From NCBI GenBank assembly GCA_900553205.1, contig USCK01000013.1:1-22125 (forward strand): 22,125 nt of DNA, written 5' to 3'. Position 1 is the first letter of the stretch. Every line of letters begins with the position of its first letter. This document shows positions 7,370 through 15,862 of this stretch, piece after piece. The notes under the pieces are model-generated. The model was given only the letters and a program-made list of their open reading frames with translations. It did not search any database and was not told where the DNA came from. The translations under genes and the position numbers were made by a program. Source of the DNA: an uncultured bacterium. Its GTDB lineage: Bacteria > Cyanobacteriota > Vampirovibrionia > Gastranaerophilales > Gastranaerophilaceae.

Positions 7370-7388
7370 AAGTGTAAATCAAACACTT
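7370..7388. promoter_or_regulatory. Palindromic operator-like site 2
   Basis: AAGTGTAAATCAAACACTT lies exactly 60 bases after site 1, just downstream of the expected transcription start. It could bind a regulator together with site 1 by looping, or form a weak hairpin in the leader. Confidence 0.6.
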
Positions 7389-7417
7389 ATTTAACCCCAA
7401 ATATGGAGGGAACAAAA

Positions 7418-7690
7418 ATGAAAGTAATGAAAATAAATAATATAAATACACATATTAAATTTAGAGAAAACACTGCAAGTGCTACAATGAGCAACAGAGA
7501 AGCAGGTCTTATGATTCAATCTCAAAACGCTGCAGTAAACTTTGCTAGAGATAGATATATCGCTGAACAAGCTGGTTCAGTTGAAGCTGGTCCTTTAAAA
7601 GCTTTAGGTTATAAGTTATACAGGACTTTCGGATATTTAACCAACCATGAAACTCCAAAAAGCAACAAGCAACTAAATGTTGTTGCATAA
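7418..7690 (+). CDS. Small protein of unknown function (90 aa)
   Basis: I do not recognise the family. The ATG at 7418 is chosen because GGAGGG (7405-7410) sits seven bases upstream; the longer frame from 7367 would place its start inside the second operator site. The protein has no signal peptide or membrane segment. It starts MKVMKINNIN and has a mixed, probably helical middle (about residues 25-70), with a Lys/Asn-rich tail. It has its own strong promoter and a strong terminator, so it is probably a highly expressed, tightly regulated single gene. The two palindromes around its promoter point to a dedicated regulator, not seen in this window. Confidence 0.8.
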   Translation: MKVMKINNINTHIKFRENTASATMSNREAGLMIQSQNAAVNFARDRYIAEQAGSVEAGPLKALGYKLYRTFGYLTNHETPKSNKQLNVVA

Positions 7691-7737
7691 TACACATAAT
7701 AGATAAATATATTAATTAACAGAACACATAAAACACC

Positions 7738-7768
7738 AAGTTACTTTTATAAAAAGTAACTTTTTTTT
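7738..7768 (+). terminator. Rho-independent terminator after the small protein gene
   Basis: An 11-bp perfect stem (AAGTTACTTTT 7738-7748 with AAAAGTAACTT 7752-7762) has a 3-base loop and runs into eight Ts (7761-7768). Confidence 0.9.
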
Positions 7769-7837
7769 ATCTCGCAATTTAAAGTATCTGCATATAAAAA
7801 ATAGTTATTAACTAGCAAAAAATATTTTTATGGTACT

Positions 7838-7843
7838 TATAAT
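7838..7843 (+). promoter_or_regulatory. Possible -10 box of the small-ORF pair
   Basis: A perfect TATAAT 26 bases before the ATG at 7869; no convincing -35 at 16-18 bases. It follows a terminator, so a new promoter is needed here. Confidence 0.45.
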
Positions 7844-7868
7844 AATATCAACCAATATAGGAATTATT

Positions 7869-7993
7869 ATGAACAAAGATAATACTCCTGAAATTATTAT
7901 TGAAAAAAAGACGGAGCAAAAGTTGTTTATGATATAAAAAATAGTGATATCAGTTTTGATATAGACGGTGATAAAATAGAAAAAATTCGATAG
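7869..7993 (+). CDS. Tiny ORF needing a -1 frameshift at A_AAA_AAG
   Basis: The ATG at 7869 has AGGA (7859-7862) six bases upstream. In frame zero it stops at 7935-7937 after 22 codons. At 7904-7910 the frame reads GA[A AAA AAG], the classic bacterial -1 slippery heptamer used by dnaX. A -1 shift there continues as DGAKVVYDIKNSDISFDIDG to a TAG at 7991-7993, giving a sensible 42-aa protein. AGGGA close to this stop serves the next gene, ten bases on. I see no upstream stimulatory Shine-Dalgarno. The only hairpin (7947-7962) is 36 bases downstream, too far for the usual design. Alternatives are a real inactivating deletion, transcriptional slippage on the seven As, or a sequencing error. Function unknown. 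Confidence 0.5.
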
Positions 7994-8002
7994 GGATAGA
8001 TT

Positions 8003-8248
8003 ATGAATTCAATATCTTTCGGGCATAGCAAAGCAATGAGGCTATTGCCAATCGCTATAATTGCTCCTTTGATAGCAGGTACTCCAACCGTAACCGGTTC
8101 TAATGCTGCAAATAATGAAACCAAGCTTTTTGAGGTGCAAGATTCCACAAAACAATATGAAAATTCAATATTGTCGCACCCTAAAGACGGCACAATATAT
8201 GTGCTTCCTTGTTATTACCCTGATTTACTTAATAATATTAATCGCTAA
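8003..8248 (+). CDS. Small secreted-like protein of unknown function (81 aa)
   Basis: The ATG at 8003 is preceded by AGGGA (7992-7996). Residues 10-35 read as a short basic start followed by a hydrophobic stretch (RLLPIAIIAPLIAG) and a small-residue region (TVTGSNAA). This resembles a signal peptide with possible cleavage after SNA; a membrane anchor is also possible. The remainder is polar. It is ten bases after the frameshifted tiny ORF and probably in the same transcript. Its last 24 bases overlap the end of the convergent methyltransferase-reductase gene. No family recognised. Confidence 0.6.
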   Translation: MNSISFGHSKAMRLLPIAIIAPLIAGTPTVTGSNAANNETKLFEVQDSTKQYENSILSHPKDGTIYVLPCYYPDLLNNINR

Positions 8249-10051
8249 ATCAACTTTTCCAAAAGGTGCACTAATCTGATATCCTTGAACACTTGAATCA
8301 ATTTTTTGCTTGATTTCATGTGCAATTTCAATACCAATTTTCAAAGCATCTTCTTTTGTATTAGCTTTTTCCATTCTTTCAATAATTCTGTCAGGAATTT
8401 CTACCCCAGGAACTTCATTTTTTAAGAACAGTGCATTTTTCAAAGATACCAATGGCCAAATACCTGCAACTACAGGTATTTGTTTGTATTTTGAAGTTAT
8501 ATCTATAAACCTTAAAAGAGTGTCAGCATCAAAAACAGGCTGGGTCATTACGTATTCTGCACCTGCATCAATTTTGTTATAAAAATGCTTGATTTCTTTT
8601 TTCAAATTTACTGCACAAGGGTTTGCACCAACCCCTATTAGAATTGATGTTGGAGGGTTTATTTCGTTCCCTGCAATATCTTCACCACGATTCAAATTAT
8701 GAATAACTTTTGTTAATCCAACTGCATCGACATCAAAAACAGCAGTAGCTTGTGGATAGTTTCCCAATTTTGGAGGGTCACCTGTTATTACGAGATAATT
8801 TTTTATTCCAGCAGCATATCCACCTAGTATATCTGATTGCATACCAATCAGATTTCTATCTCTACAACAATAATGTAGTATTACTTCCATACCAATTTTT
8901 TGTTCAATCATTACCCCTGCAACCATAGGTGAAATTCTTGCACTTGCTCTCGGCCCGTCAGGAATATTTATTGCATCAACACCAACATCTTTACATTTTT
9001 GAACCTTCTCCAACATTGGAGTCAAATCTACAGAACGAGGTGGAGTTATTTCTATTGATATAGCTTTTTCTGTTTTAGAAAACAATTTTTTAGCAAAATT
9101 ACTTTTTTCTATCGTAGGAGTTACTGTTATATTTGTATTTTGCACTTCTATTTTAGAAATCTCAACATGTTTTTTTACACCTGTCAAAGCTTTTATAGTT
9201 CGAGCCATCTCTTTTATATGTTCAGGGTTTGTTCCACAACAACCACCTACGCCCATAACGCCCATATTTATATAGTTTTTACAATATGATGTAAAATATT
9301 CAGGCGTACTCAAGTAAATCATTCTTCCATCACGTTTTTGAGGGTGTCCGGCATTTGGTTGAACAACTAATGGTTTAGAAATACTACCAATAACTTTTTC
9401 AACAGCACTAAGCATTGCATGAGGACCTATAGAACAATTCAAACCTAATATATCTACGGATTGAGATTTATCTAGTTTTTTGAGAGCAGTAACAATGCTC
9501 AAACCTTTTGGAGTTTCCATTTCTTTCGTCAAGGTCATTGATGCAATAACAGGAATATCAAACTCTTTTGCAATACTTGAAGCCAAAAGTAATTCTTCTA
9601 TATCAAAGAAGGTTTCAAATATTATTCCGTCAATCTTAGCTTCAACTAAGGCTGATATTTGTTCTCTGTAGCTATCTTTTACCTGCTCAATGTTTTCAGG
9701 GGTTAAAATTTCGCCACTGCTAAGGTTTGAACCGATAGAACCCAATACATATACTTCCTCACTGATAGATTTAGCCAGTTTTGCACCTGCAATATTTATT
9801 TCTCGTACTTTATTTGCCAAGCCGTATTTCTCAAGTTTTATTTTGTTAGCGCCGAAAGTGTTTGTTAAAATCACATCAGCACCTGCAGTAACATAATCTT
9901 GGTGAATTGATTTTATCAAGTCTGGGTTTGTTAGGTTCAATTCGTCATAACAAGTATTTAAGAATACGCCTTTTTCGTATATTACTGTACCCATAGCTCC
10001 GTCAAATATTAGTGGAGTAGTTTTTATTCTTGATAAAAAAGGTGTTTTCAT
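8225..10051 (-). CDS. Homocysteine S-methyltransferase / methylenetetrahydrofolate reductase fusion
   Basis: Two enzymes in one chain of 608 aa. Residues 1-290 are a homocysteine methyltransferase barrel: FDGAMGT near the start, then the zinc ligands C206 (GLNCSIGP) and C271/C272 (GGCCGTNPEH). Residues about 320-608 are a MetF-like reductase (ISIEITPPR with Glu334, then DGPRASAR, ITGDPP and MTQPVFD), which makes 5-methyl-tetrahydrofolate with FAD. The arrangement matches the fusion seen in Firmicutes such as B. subtilis YitJ. It starts with an ATGA overlap on metH, so the reductase half plausibly feeds MetH. The methyl donor of the N-terminal half cannot be told from sequence. The gene overlaps the convergent 81-aa ORF by 24 bases. 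Confidence 0.93.
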   Translation of the reverse strand: MKTPFLSRIKTTPLIFDGAMGTVIYEKGVFLNTCYDELNLTNPDLIKSIHQDYVTAGADVILTNTFGANKIKLEKYGLANKVREINIAGAKLAKSISEEVYVLGSIGSNLSSGEILTPENIEQVKDSYREQISALVEAKIDGIIFETFFDIEELLLASSIAKEFDIPVIASMTLTKEMETPKGLSIVTALKKLDKSQSVDILGLNCSIGPHAMLSAVEKVIGSISKPLVVQPNAGHPQKRDGRMIYLSTPEYFTSYCKNYINMGVMGVGGCCGTNPEHIKEMARTIKALTGVKKHVEISKIEVQNTNITVTPTIEKSNFAKKLFSKTEKAISIEITPPRSVDLTPMLEKVQKCKDVGVDAINIPDGPRASARISPMVAGVMIEQKIGMEVILHYCCRDRNLIGMQSDILGGYAAGIKNYLVITGDPPKLGNYPQATAVFDVDAVGLTKVIHNLNRGEDIAGNEINPPTSILIGVGANPCAVNLKKEIKHFYNKIDAGAEYVMTQPVFDADTLLRFIDITSKYKQIPVVAGIWPLVSLKNALFLKNEVPGVEIPDRIIERMEKANTKEDALKIGIEIAHEIKQKIDSSVQGYQISAPFGKVDLAINIIK

Positions 10052-12720
10052 TTTAAACTTGCCTCATAATCTTGTCTTAGCTTATCTTGTTCATTTTTTA
10101 TTTCTGAAATAAATTTAGCATCTTTCATTACAATTTTTTGCGCCGCTACGGCAGCTTCTGAAGCATTATTCGTTTGAACGACCAAACCGTTATAGTTTGG
10201 TGCTATTTTTAAAGCTGTATGCAATTTGCTTGTTGTTGCACCACCTATCATTATGGCAGGGAGTTTAATCCCTTCTTTCTCCATTGTTTTAGCAACATTA
10301 ATCATCTCATCAAGTGATGGTGTTATAAGACCTGAAAGTCCTACGATATCAGGCTTATATTTGATTGCAGCTTTTAATATTTCAGAAGAACTTACCATAA
10401 CCCCTAAATCAATAACCTCAAAATTATTACATTTTAGAATAAGTGATAATATGTTCTTACCGATATCATGAACATCACCCTTTACCGTTGCGATAACATA
10501 ACGTCCAATATTTTTACCACCATTGTTTTGCAAATGAATTTGCAAAATATCAACGGCCTCTTTCATTATTCGTGAACTTTTTACAACTTGAGGTAAAAAC
10601 ATTTTTCCTGCACCAAAAAGTTCACCAACTTTATTCATACCTTCAAGCAGAAGCTTCTCAATAATATCTATTGGTGAATAGCTTTTCAGCGCTTCTTCTA
10701 TATCCTCAGCCAAATGTTTATTTGTACCTTTAATAAGAGCATTTTGTAACCTTATTTCAATAGGGTCATTTCTCCAATCATCTATTTTTTCTTCATGTTT
10801 TTCTGATGTAGTTTTTATAGTTTCGGCATAATCCAAAAGCTTTTGAGTTGCATCAGGTGATTTGTTTAAAACAACATCTTCAACCAAACTTTTTAGAGGT
10901 TCTTCGATGTTGTCATAGATTTCTAACATTGCTGGATTTACAATTCCCATTCTTAGTCCAGCATTTATTGCGTGGTATAAAAATACTGCATGCATCGCAT
11001 TTCTTACTTTTCCCATTCCTCTGAAAGAAAAAGATAAATTACTAATACCACCTGAAATCATAACTTTTGGATATTTAGCTGTAATAATACGAGTGGCTTC
11101 AATAAAATCAACAGCGTTGTTATCATGGTCAGCTATACCCGTAGCTATTGGAAAAACATTCAAATCAAAAATTATATTTGAAGGCGGCATACCAACTCTA
11201 TTTACCAAAATATCATAAGCTCTATCTACTATTTCAATTCTTCTTTCTATAGAATCAGCCTGTCCATTTTCATCAAAAGCCATAACAATGACAGATGCAC
11301 CCAAATCTTTTATTTTAGTAGCCTCTTTAATAAAATATTCTTCCCCTTCTTTAAGATTGATAGAATTAACAATAGATTTACCTTGTGTACATTTTAACCC
11401 AGCCTCTAAAACTCTAAAATCGGAGGAATCTATCATAATAGGAACTTTTGCAATATCAGGTTCTGATGCAATCAAGTTTAAGAACTCTATCATTAAATCT
11501 TTAGAATTTGAAAGGTCAGAATCCATATTTATATCAATAATATTTGCACCATTTTCTATCTGTTCTCTTGCTATTTCTAGAGCCTCATCAAATTTATGCT
11601 CATTAACCAATCTTGCAAACTTTTTTGAACCTGTCACATTTGTTCGTTCTGCAACCATAACAAAATTTTGATTACCATTATACACAAAAGGCTCAAGACC
11701 TGAATAGGATTGATAATTTTCTATGTTAGAAACTGTATGAGGAGTTATATCTTTTACTGCATTATATATTGCATTGATATGTTCAGGAGTAGTTCCACAA
11801 CAACCTCCACAAATATTTAAAAGTCCTTTTTGAGCAAGTTCTCGATATCCTTCTGCCATCATTTCAGGAGTTTGTTCATATTCGCCAAAAGCATTAGGCA
11901 ATCCGGCATTTGCATATAAACTTATTCTAAATTTATTATATGTTCCCAACTCCTCAATATAAGGTATCATATCTTTAATACCCAAAGAGCAGTTCAACCC
12001 AATAGACAAAGGATTTGCAAATTCTACACTATAATAAAAAGCTTCTAAAGTTTGTCCTGATAATGTTCTACCTGATTTGTCAGATAAGGTAACAGAAAGC
12101 ATTATCGGAATATCTTTGTTTTTTTCTTTTAAAACTTGTTTTATTGCGTATATGGCAGCTTTAGCGTTTAGTGTGTCAAAGATAGTTTCTATAAGAAAAA
12201 TATCAACATCACAATCTGCAAGGGTTTCAACCTGTTCTTTGTATGTGGCTACCAACTCATCAAATGTAACATCTCTGTACGCAGGATTCATAACATCAGG
12301 TGAAATAGATGCTGTTTTATTTGTTGGCCCAATAGAAGCTGCAACAAATCTAGGTTTTTCAGGTGTTGAATATTCTTCTGCAACTTCTCTTGCTATTTTT
12401 ACTGATTGAACATTTAATTCCTTAACATAGTCAGATAGGTCATAATCTTTTTGTGATATTGAATTCGCAGAAAAAGTGTTTGATTCAATTATATCTGCAC
12501 CAGCCTTCAAAAAGGCTCTATGGACATCTTTAATTATTTCAGGTTGAGTAATAGAAAGGAGTTCATTGTTTCCCTTCAACTCTGATTTATGGTTTTTGAA
12601 TCTTTCTCCACGATAATCTTCTTCTGTCAAGTGTGATTTTTGGAGCATTGTTCCCATAGCCCCATCTAGAATTAAAATTCGCTCATTTAAGCATTTTTCC
12701 AACAAATCTCTTCTATTCAT
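10048..12720 (-). CDS. metH: Cobalamin-dependent methionine synthase without the reactivation domain
   Basis: Transfers a methyl group from methyl-tetrahydrofolate to homocysteine through cobalamin. Order of domains: homocysteine barrel 1-325 (zinc ligands C244, C307, C308); pterin barrel about 350-620 (VAERTNVTGS, IDINMD); four-helix cap about 650-740; cobalamin domain about 740-870 with the DVHDIG motif (749-754, His751 lower ligand) and GGATTS. The chain ends at 890 residues, so the C-terminal AdoMet-dependent reactivation domain of E. coli MetH (1227 aa) is absent; such short forms are known, for example in Thermotoga. No Shine-Dalgarno is visible before the ATG (AAAATAAAATAATT), and an in-frame TAA 15 bases upstream rules out an earlier start. 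No B12 or SAM riboswitch is recognisable in the 126-base upstream gap. Confidence 0.96.
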   Translation of the reverse strand: MNRRDLLEKCLNERILILDGAMGTMLQKSHLTEEDYRGERFKNHKSELKGNNELLSITQPEIIKDVHRAFLKAGADIIESNTFSANSISQKDYDLSDYVKELNVQSVKIAREVAEEYSTPEKPRFVAASIGPTNKTASISPDVMNPAYRDVTFDELVATYKEQVETLADCDVDIFLIETIFDTLNAKAAIYAIKQVLKEKNKDIPIMLSVTLSDKSGRTLSGQTLEAFYYSVEFANPLSIGLNCSLGIKDMIPYIEELGTYNKFRISLYANAGLPNAFGEYEQTPEMMAEGYRELAQKGLLNICGGCCGTTPEHINAIYNAVKDITPHTVSNIENYQSYSGLEPFVYNGNQNFVMVAERTNVTGSKKFARLVNEHKFDEALEIAREQIENGANIIDINMDSDLSNSKDLMIEFLNLIASEPDIAKVPIMIDSSDFRVLEAGLKCTQGKSIVNSINLKEGEEYFIKEATKIKDLGASVIVMAFDENGQADSIERRIEIVDRAYDILVNRVGMPPSNIIFDLNVFPIATGIADHDNNAVDFIEATRIITAKYPKVMISGGISNLSFSFRGMGKVRNAMHAVFLYHAINAGLRMGIVNPAMLEIYDNIEEPLKSLVEDVVLNKSPDATQKLLDYAETIKTTSEKHEEKIDDWRNDPIEIRLQNALIKGTNKHLAEDIEEALKSYSPIDIIEKLLLEGMNKVGELFGAGKMFLPQVVKSSRIMKEAVDILQIHLQNNGGKNIGRYVIATVKGDVHDIGKNILSLILKCNNFEVIDLGVMVSSSEILKAAIKYKPDIVGLSGLITPSLDEMINVAKTMEKEGIKLPAIMIGGATTSKLHTALKIAPNYNGLVVQTNNASEAAVAAQKIVMKDAKFISEIKNEQDKLRQDYEASLK

Positions 12721-12846
12721 AATTATTTTATTTTACATCAGAAGGGTAATTCTGTCTGTAAAGATTTATTTATTACAAATCATTTTGCAAACTTCTTTTT
12801 ATGTTATTATTGTTTTATTGTAGCATATTATAAAGAGGGAAATATT

Positions 12847-14067
12847 GTGGAAATAAGACAAGAATTTATTGAGCAAGCTAAAATTTTGGCAAAAAACGCA
12901 GAAGTATTACCTGGTGGTATTGAAGAATTAGCCGTAAAACTTCAACATGCACATGATACAAACACTCCTTTGAGAGTTAAATTAGGTATGGATCCAACTC
13001 GTCCAGATTTACACTTAGGACATACTGTTGTAATGAGAAAGCTAAGAAAATTTCAAGAGCTTGGTCATAAACTTGTACTTATTGTAGGTGGTGCTACAGC
13101 TATGATTGGCGACCCTTCAGGTAAATCTGAAACAAGACCAGCTTTAACAAAAGAACAAGTTGAAGAAAATGCAAAATCATATTTTGAACAAATGTCTATG
13201 GTTTTAGATGTTTCAAAAGCAGAAGTTGTTAATAATGCAGACTGGTTACATAAACTAAACTTTATGGAGCTTCTTCAATTAGCTGGTAAAGTTACTGTTG
13301 CTCAAATGATGACTCGTGATGACTTTGCAAAACGATATGCAGAAGGTAAACCAATATCAATCCACGAATTTTTCTATCCGTTAATGCAAGCCTATGATTC
13401 TGTTGCTATTGATGCAGATATTGAATTCGGTGGTTCAGACCAAAGATTTAACACTTTGCTTGGTCGTGATATTCAAGCTGCATACGGCAAAAAATACCCT
13501 CAAATGGTTATGTTATTACCACTTATTGAAGGTACTGACGGACTTGTTAAAATGTCTAAAACTTATCCTGAACATTGTATATCATTAACAGATTCAGCTA
13601 ATGATATGTTTGGAAAATTGATGAGTATTCCTGACACTTTGATTCCTAAATATTATGATTTATTAACAGATATTACTCCTGAAGATTTAAAATCTATTGA
13701 AGAACAACTTGAATCAGGAAATATTAATCCTAGAAATATAAAACTTCAGTTGGCTCATACAATTACGGAAGAATATCATGGAAAAGAAAATGCAGACAAA
13801 GCTCAAGAAGAATTTATAAATGTTGTATCCAACAAGGGAATACCACAAGATATTCCTTCTGTTACTATAGAAAACGGTAAAGGTATTCTTGACTTGTTAC
13901 TTGATTTGAAATTTGTTCAAAGTAAAGGTGAAGCAAAACGTCTAATCCAAGGTGGCGGGGTTAAAATCGACGGTGATAAGATTTCAGATTTGAATTATAC
14001 ACTAAATATTGAATCAGAAGCTGTTTTGCAAGCTGGTAAACGCAAATTTGCTAAATTAGTAAAATAA
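12847..14067 (+). CDS. tyrS: Tyrosyl-tRNA synthetase
   Basis: Class I aminoacyl-tRNA synthetase. The HIGH-type motif is HLGH (56-59) and the KMSKS motif is KMSKT (235-239). The C-terminus (about 345-406) is an S4 RNA-binding domain (SKGEAKRLIQGGGVKIDG). Length 406 aa fits the TyrZ-like subgroup. The start is a GTG with GAGGGA six bases upstream. It heads a plus-strand run with cysK and cysE; the 14-base gap suggests one transcript. No T-box leader is visible. Confidence 0.96.
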   Translation: MEIRQEFIEQAKILAKNAEVLPGGIEELAVKLQHAHDTNTPLRVKLGMDPTRPDLHLGHTVVMRKLRKFQELGHKLVLIVGGATAMIGDPSGKSETRPALTKEQVEENAKSYFEQMSMVLDVSKAEVVNNADWLHKLNFMELLQLAGKVTVAQMMTRDDFAKRYAEGKPISIHEFFYPLMQAYDSVAIDADIEFGGSDQRFNTLLGRDIQAAYGKKYPQMVMLLPLIEGTDGLVKMSKTYPEHCISLTDSANDMFGKLMSIPDTLIPKYYDLLTDITPEDLKSIEEQLESGNINPRNIKLQLAHTITEEYHGKENADKAQEEFINVVSNKGIPQDIPSVTIENGKGILDLLLDLKFVQSKGEAKRLIQGGGVKIDGDKISDLNYTLNIESEAVLQAGKRKFAKLVK

Positions 14068-14081
14068 AAGGAAATTCTAAA

Positions 14082-14966
14082 ATGAAAGTTTACAATAATG
14101 TTATAGATTTGATAGGTAAAACACCTTTAGTCAAATATAATGAAAATATCTATTTAAAACTTGAATTTTTAAATCCTTCTCATTCTGTGAAAGATAGAGC
14201 ATCTTATTATATGCTAAAAGATGCTAAAGAATCAGGCAAAATAAACGATGATACTGTAATAATTGAACCAACGAGTGGAAATACCGGTATTGGACTTGCT
14301 ATGTGCTGTGCTGTTATGGGGTTAAAGATTATTATAGTTATGCCTGAAAATATGTCAGAAGAGCGCAAAAAACTCATAAAAGGCTATGGGGCAGAACTTG
14401 TATTGACACCTAAAGAAAAGGGAATGCAAGGGGCTGTAGAAAAAGCAAAAGAATTAGCTAAAGAATATACCAATTCTTTTATACCAATGCAATTTTCTAA
14501 TATGTCTAACCCTAAAGCACATATAGAAACAACTTCAAAAGAAATACTTGAAGATACTGATGGCAAAGTCGATATTGTTGTTGCAGGTATAGGGACTGGT
14601 GGTACTGCTATTGGTATCAAAAAAGGACTAGGTGATAAAGCTAAGGTATATGGTGTTGAACCATTTGAAAGTCCATTGATTACAAATGGTGTTGCAGGCC
14701 CTCACAAAATTCAAGGTATCGGTGCAAATTTCATCACAGATATTTATAAATCAGGCGAACTTGATGGTGTTATAACAGTAAAAGGTGATGATGCCATAAA
14801 AGAAGCTAGAAACCTTGCTAAGACTAAGGGGATAATGTGTGGAATTTCATCGGGTGCTAATTTGTACGCAGCAAAAGAACTCGCTAAACAAAACCCTGAC
14901 AAACTAATCGTAACTATTATGTGCGATTTTGGTGAAAGGTATTTATCTACAGAACTTTTTGAGTAA
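14082..14966 (+). CDS. cysK: Cysteine synthase (O-acetylserine sulfhydrylase)
   Basis: PLP enzyme that makes cysteine from O-acetylserine and sulfide. The PLP lysine is Lys37 in NPSHSVKDR. The substrate loop TSGNTG and the phosphate-binding GTGGTAIG follow in the expected places. At 294 aa it is slightly shorter than typical (about 310). AAGGA (14068-14072) precedes the ATG by nine bases. cysE follows six bases after its stop, so the two enzymes of the pathway are made together. The short C-terminus ends GERYLSTELFE, which lines up with the normal family end. Confidence 0.95.
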   Translation: MKVYNNVIDLIGKTPLVKYNENIYLKLEFLNPSHSVKDRASYYMLKDAKESGKINDDTVIIEPTSGNTGIGLAMCCAVMGLKIIIVMPENMSEERKKLIKGYGAELVLTPKEKGMQGAVEKAKELAKEYTNSFIPMQFSNMSNPKAHIETTSKEILEDTDGKVDIVVAGIGTGGTAIGIKKGLGDKAKVYGVEPFESPLITNGVAGPHKIQGIGANFITDIYKSGELDGVITVKGDDAIKEARNLAKTKGIMCGISSGANLYAAKELAKQNPDKLIVTIMCDFGERYLSTELFE

Positions 14967-14972
14967 ACAATT

Positions 14973-15635
14973 ATGATAATTAGAGCGATAAATAAAATTA
15001 AAGAAGATATTAAAGTTATTTATGATAACGATCCGGCTGCAAAAAATATTTTTGAAGTGTTGTTTTGTTATCCCGGATTACAAGCCTTAATATCACATAG
15101 AATTGCTCATAAGCTTAATTACTGGCATGTACCTTTTATTCCTAGATTGATTTCGTATCTAACTAGAATAATTACAGGTATAGAGATTCACCCTGCAGCA
15201 TCTATCGGAAATCGTTTTTTTATAGACCATGGCGAAGGTGTTGTTATTGGTGAAACAACGATTATTGGAGATGATGTTTTGATATACCAACAAGTAACAC
15301 TTGGTGGAACAGGAAAAGAAACCGGTAAAAGACACCCTACAATAGGAAACAATGTTATTATTGGTGCTGGTGCTAAGATTTTAGGGAATATAACTATCGA
15401 AAACAATGTAAGAATTGGTGCCGGGTCTGTTGTCGTGAATGATGTTCCTGAATACTCAACAGTTGTAGGTATCCCCGGAAAAATTGTTCATCAAAAATTT
15501 GTAGCGCCTGATGGAACTCTTATGCACAATAGAATCCCTGACCCTGTGACTTGTGAATTAAACCGTTTGAAATACGAGGTCTTAGAACTCCAAGAAAAGG
15601 TTAAAAAACTTGAAGGTGACAATAAGGAGTTGTAG
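14973..15635 (+). CDS. cysE: Serine O-acetyltransferase
   Basis: Makes O-acetylserine from serine and acetyl-CoA for CysK. Residues 70-170 are a left-handed beta-helix of hexapeptide repeats. Catalytic residues are Glu71 (GIEIHPAA) and His86 (FIDHGEG), with His121 in GKRHPTIG. It is the short form of 220 aa, like Gram-positive CysE, lacking the long N-terminal domain of the E. coli enzyme. Residues 194-218 have leucine/valine heptads and probably form a coiled coil. The usual C-terminal tail binds CysK; whether this one does is unclear. No strong Shine-Dalgarno is present before the ATG, so it probably relies on coupling to cysK. Confidence 0.95.
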   Translation: MIIRAINKIKEDIKVIYDNDPAAKNIFEVLFCYPGLQALISHRIAHKLNYWHVPFIPRLISYLTRIITGIEIHPAASIGNRFFIDHGEGVVIGETTIIGDDVLIYQQVTLGGTGKETGKRHPTIGNNVIIGAGAKILGNITIENNVRIGAGSVVVNDVPEYSTVVGIPGKIVHQKFVAPDGTLMHNRIPDPVTCELNRLKYEVLELQEKVKKLEGDNKEL

Positions 15636-15641
15636 TATTTT

Positions 15642-15730
15642 AAGTTACTAAGAGTTAAGTTATTAAGTGAATAAGAAATAGTTATTTTTTTGATTGTTAA
15701 TTTCTTAATAACATAGTCACTTTGCTCTTA
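15642..15730. repeat. Intergenic palindromic repeat, copy B
   Basis: Begins AAGTTACTAAG (also three times in copy C). It then has the 20-base block shared exactly with copy A (15660-15679) and a 27-base block (15704-15730) matching copy A at 24 positions. GTTATTAAG (15659-15667) pairs perfectly with CTTAATAAC (15704-15712). It directly follows cysE and may stabilise or end that transcript. Confidence 0.7.
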
Positions 15731-15827
15731 ATATCCTTTTGGGGTATATATACCTGCATTTGCACAATTAATACAGACCCTCATCTTATTTAATTGTAAA
15801 GTTTTGTAACAAAAGTATATAAAAATG

Positions 15828-15856
15828 TTTACAAAAATATTTATATAATGCATAAT
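15828..15856 (+). promoter_or_regulatory. Possible promoter of the flagellin gene
   Basis: TTTACA (15828-15833) and CATAAT (15851-15856) are 17 bases apart, which would give a leader of about 270 bases. An alternative sigma-28-like reading, TAAAGTTT (15797-15804) followed by GTATATAA (15815-15822), is only a partial match. Confidence 0.35.
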
Positions 15857-15862
15857 GATTGT

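Larger units (their letters stand above)
7146..7417 (+). promoter_or_regulatory. Control region with repeated AAGTGT half-sites
   Basis: 272 bases without a gene. AAGTGT or its complement occurs at 7168-7173, 7259-7264, 7310-7315, 7323-7328, 7358-7363, 7370-7375 and 7383-7388. Four of these form two near-identical palindromes. The 10-mer AATGTACAAT is also repeated exactly at 7197-7206 and 7247-7256, 50 bases apart. This is far more organised than other intergenic stretches here and suggests a DNA-binding regulator. Confidence 0.6.

Noticed and set aside
11288..11671. 127-aa plus-strand reading frame opposite metH
   Set aside because: Antisense shadow of a conserved gene, with no ribosome site or family resemblance.
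12721..12846. SAM or cobalamin riboswitch in front of metH
   Set aside because: The gap is only 126 bases, shared with the divergent tyrS promoter, and has no recognisable riboswitch core.
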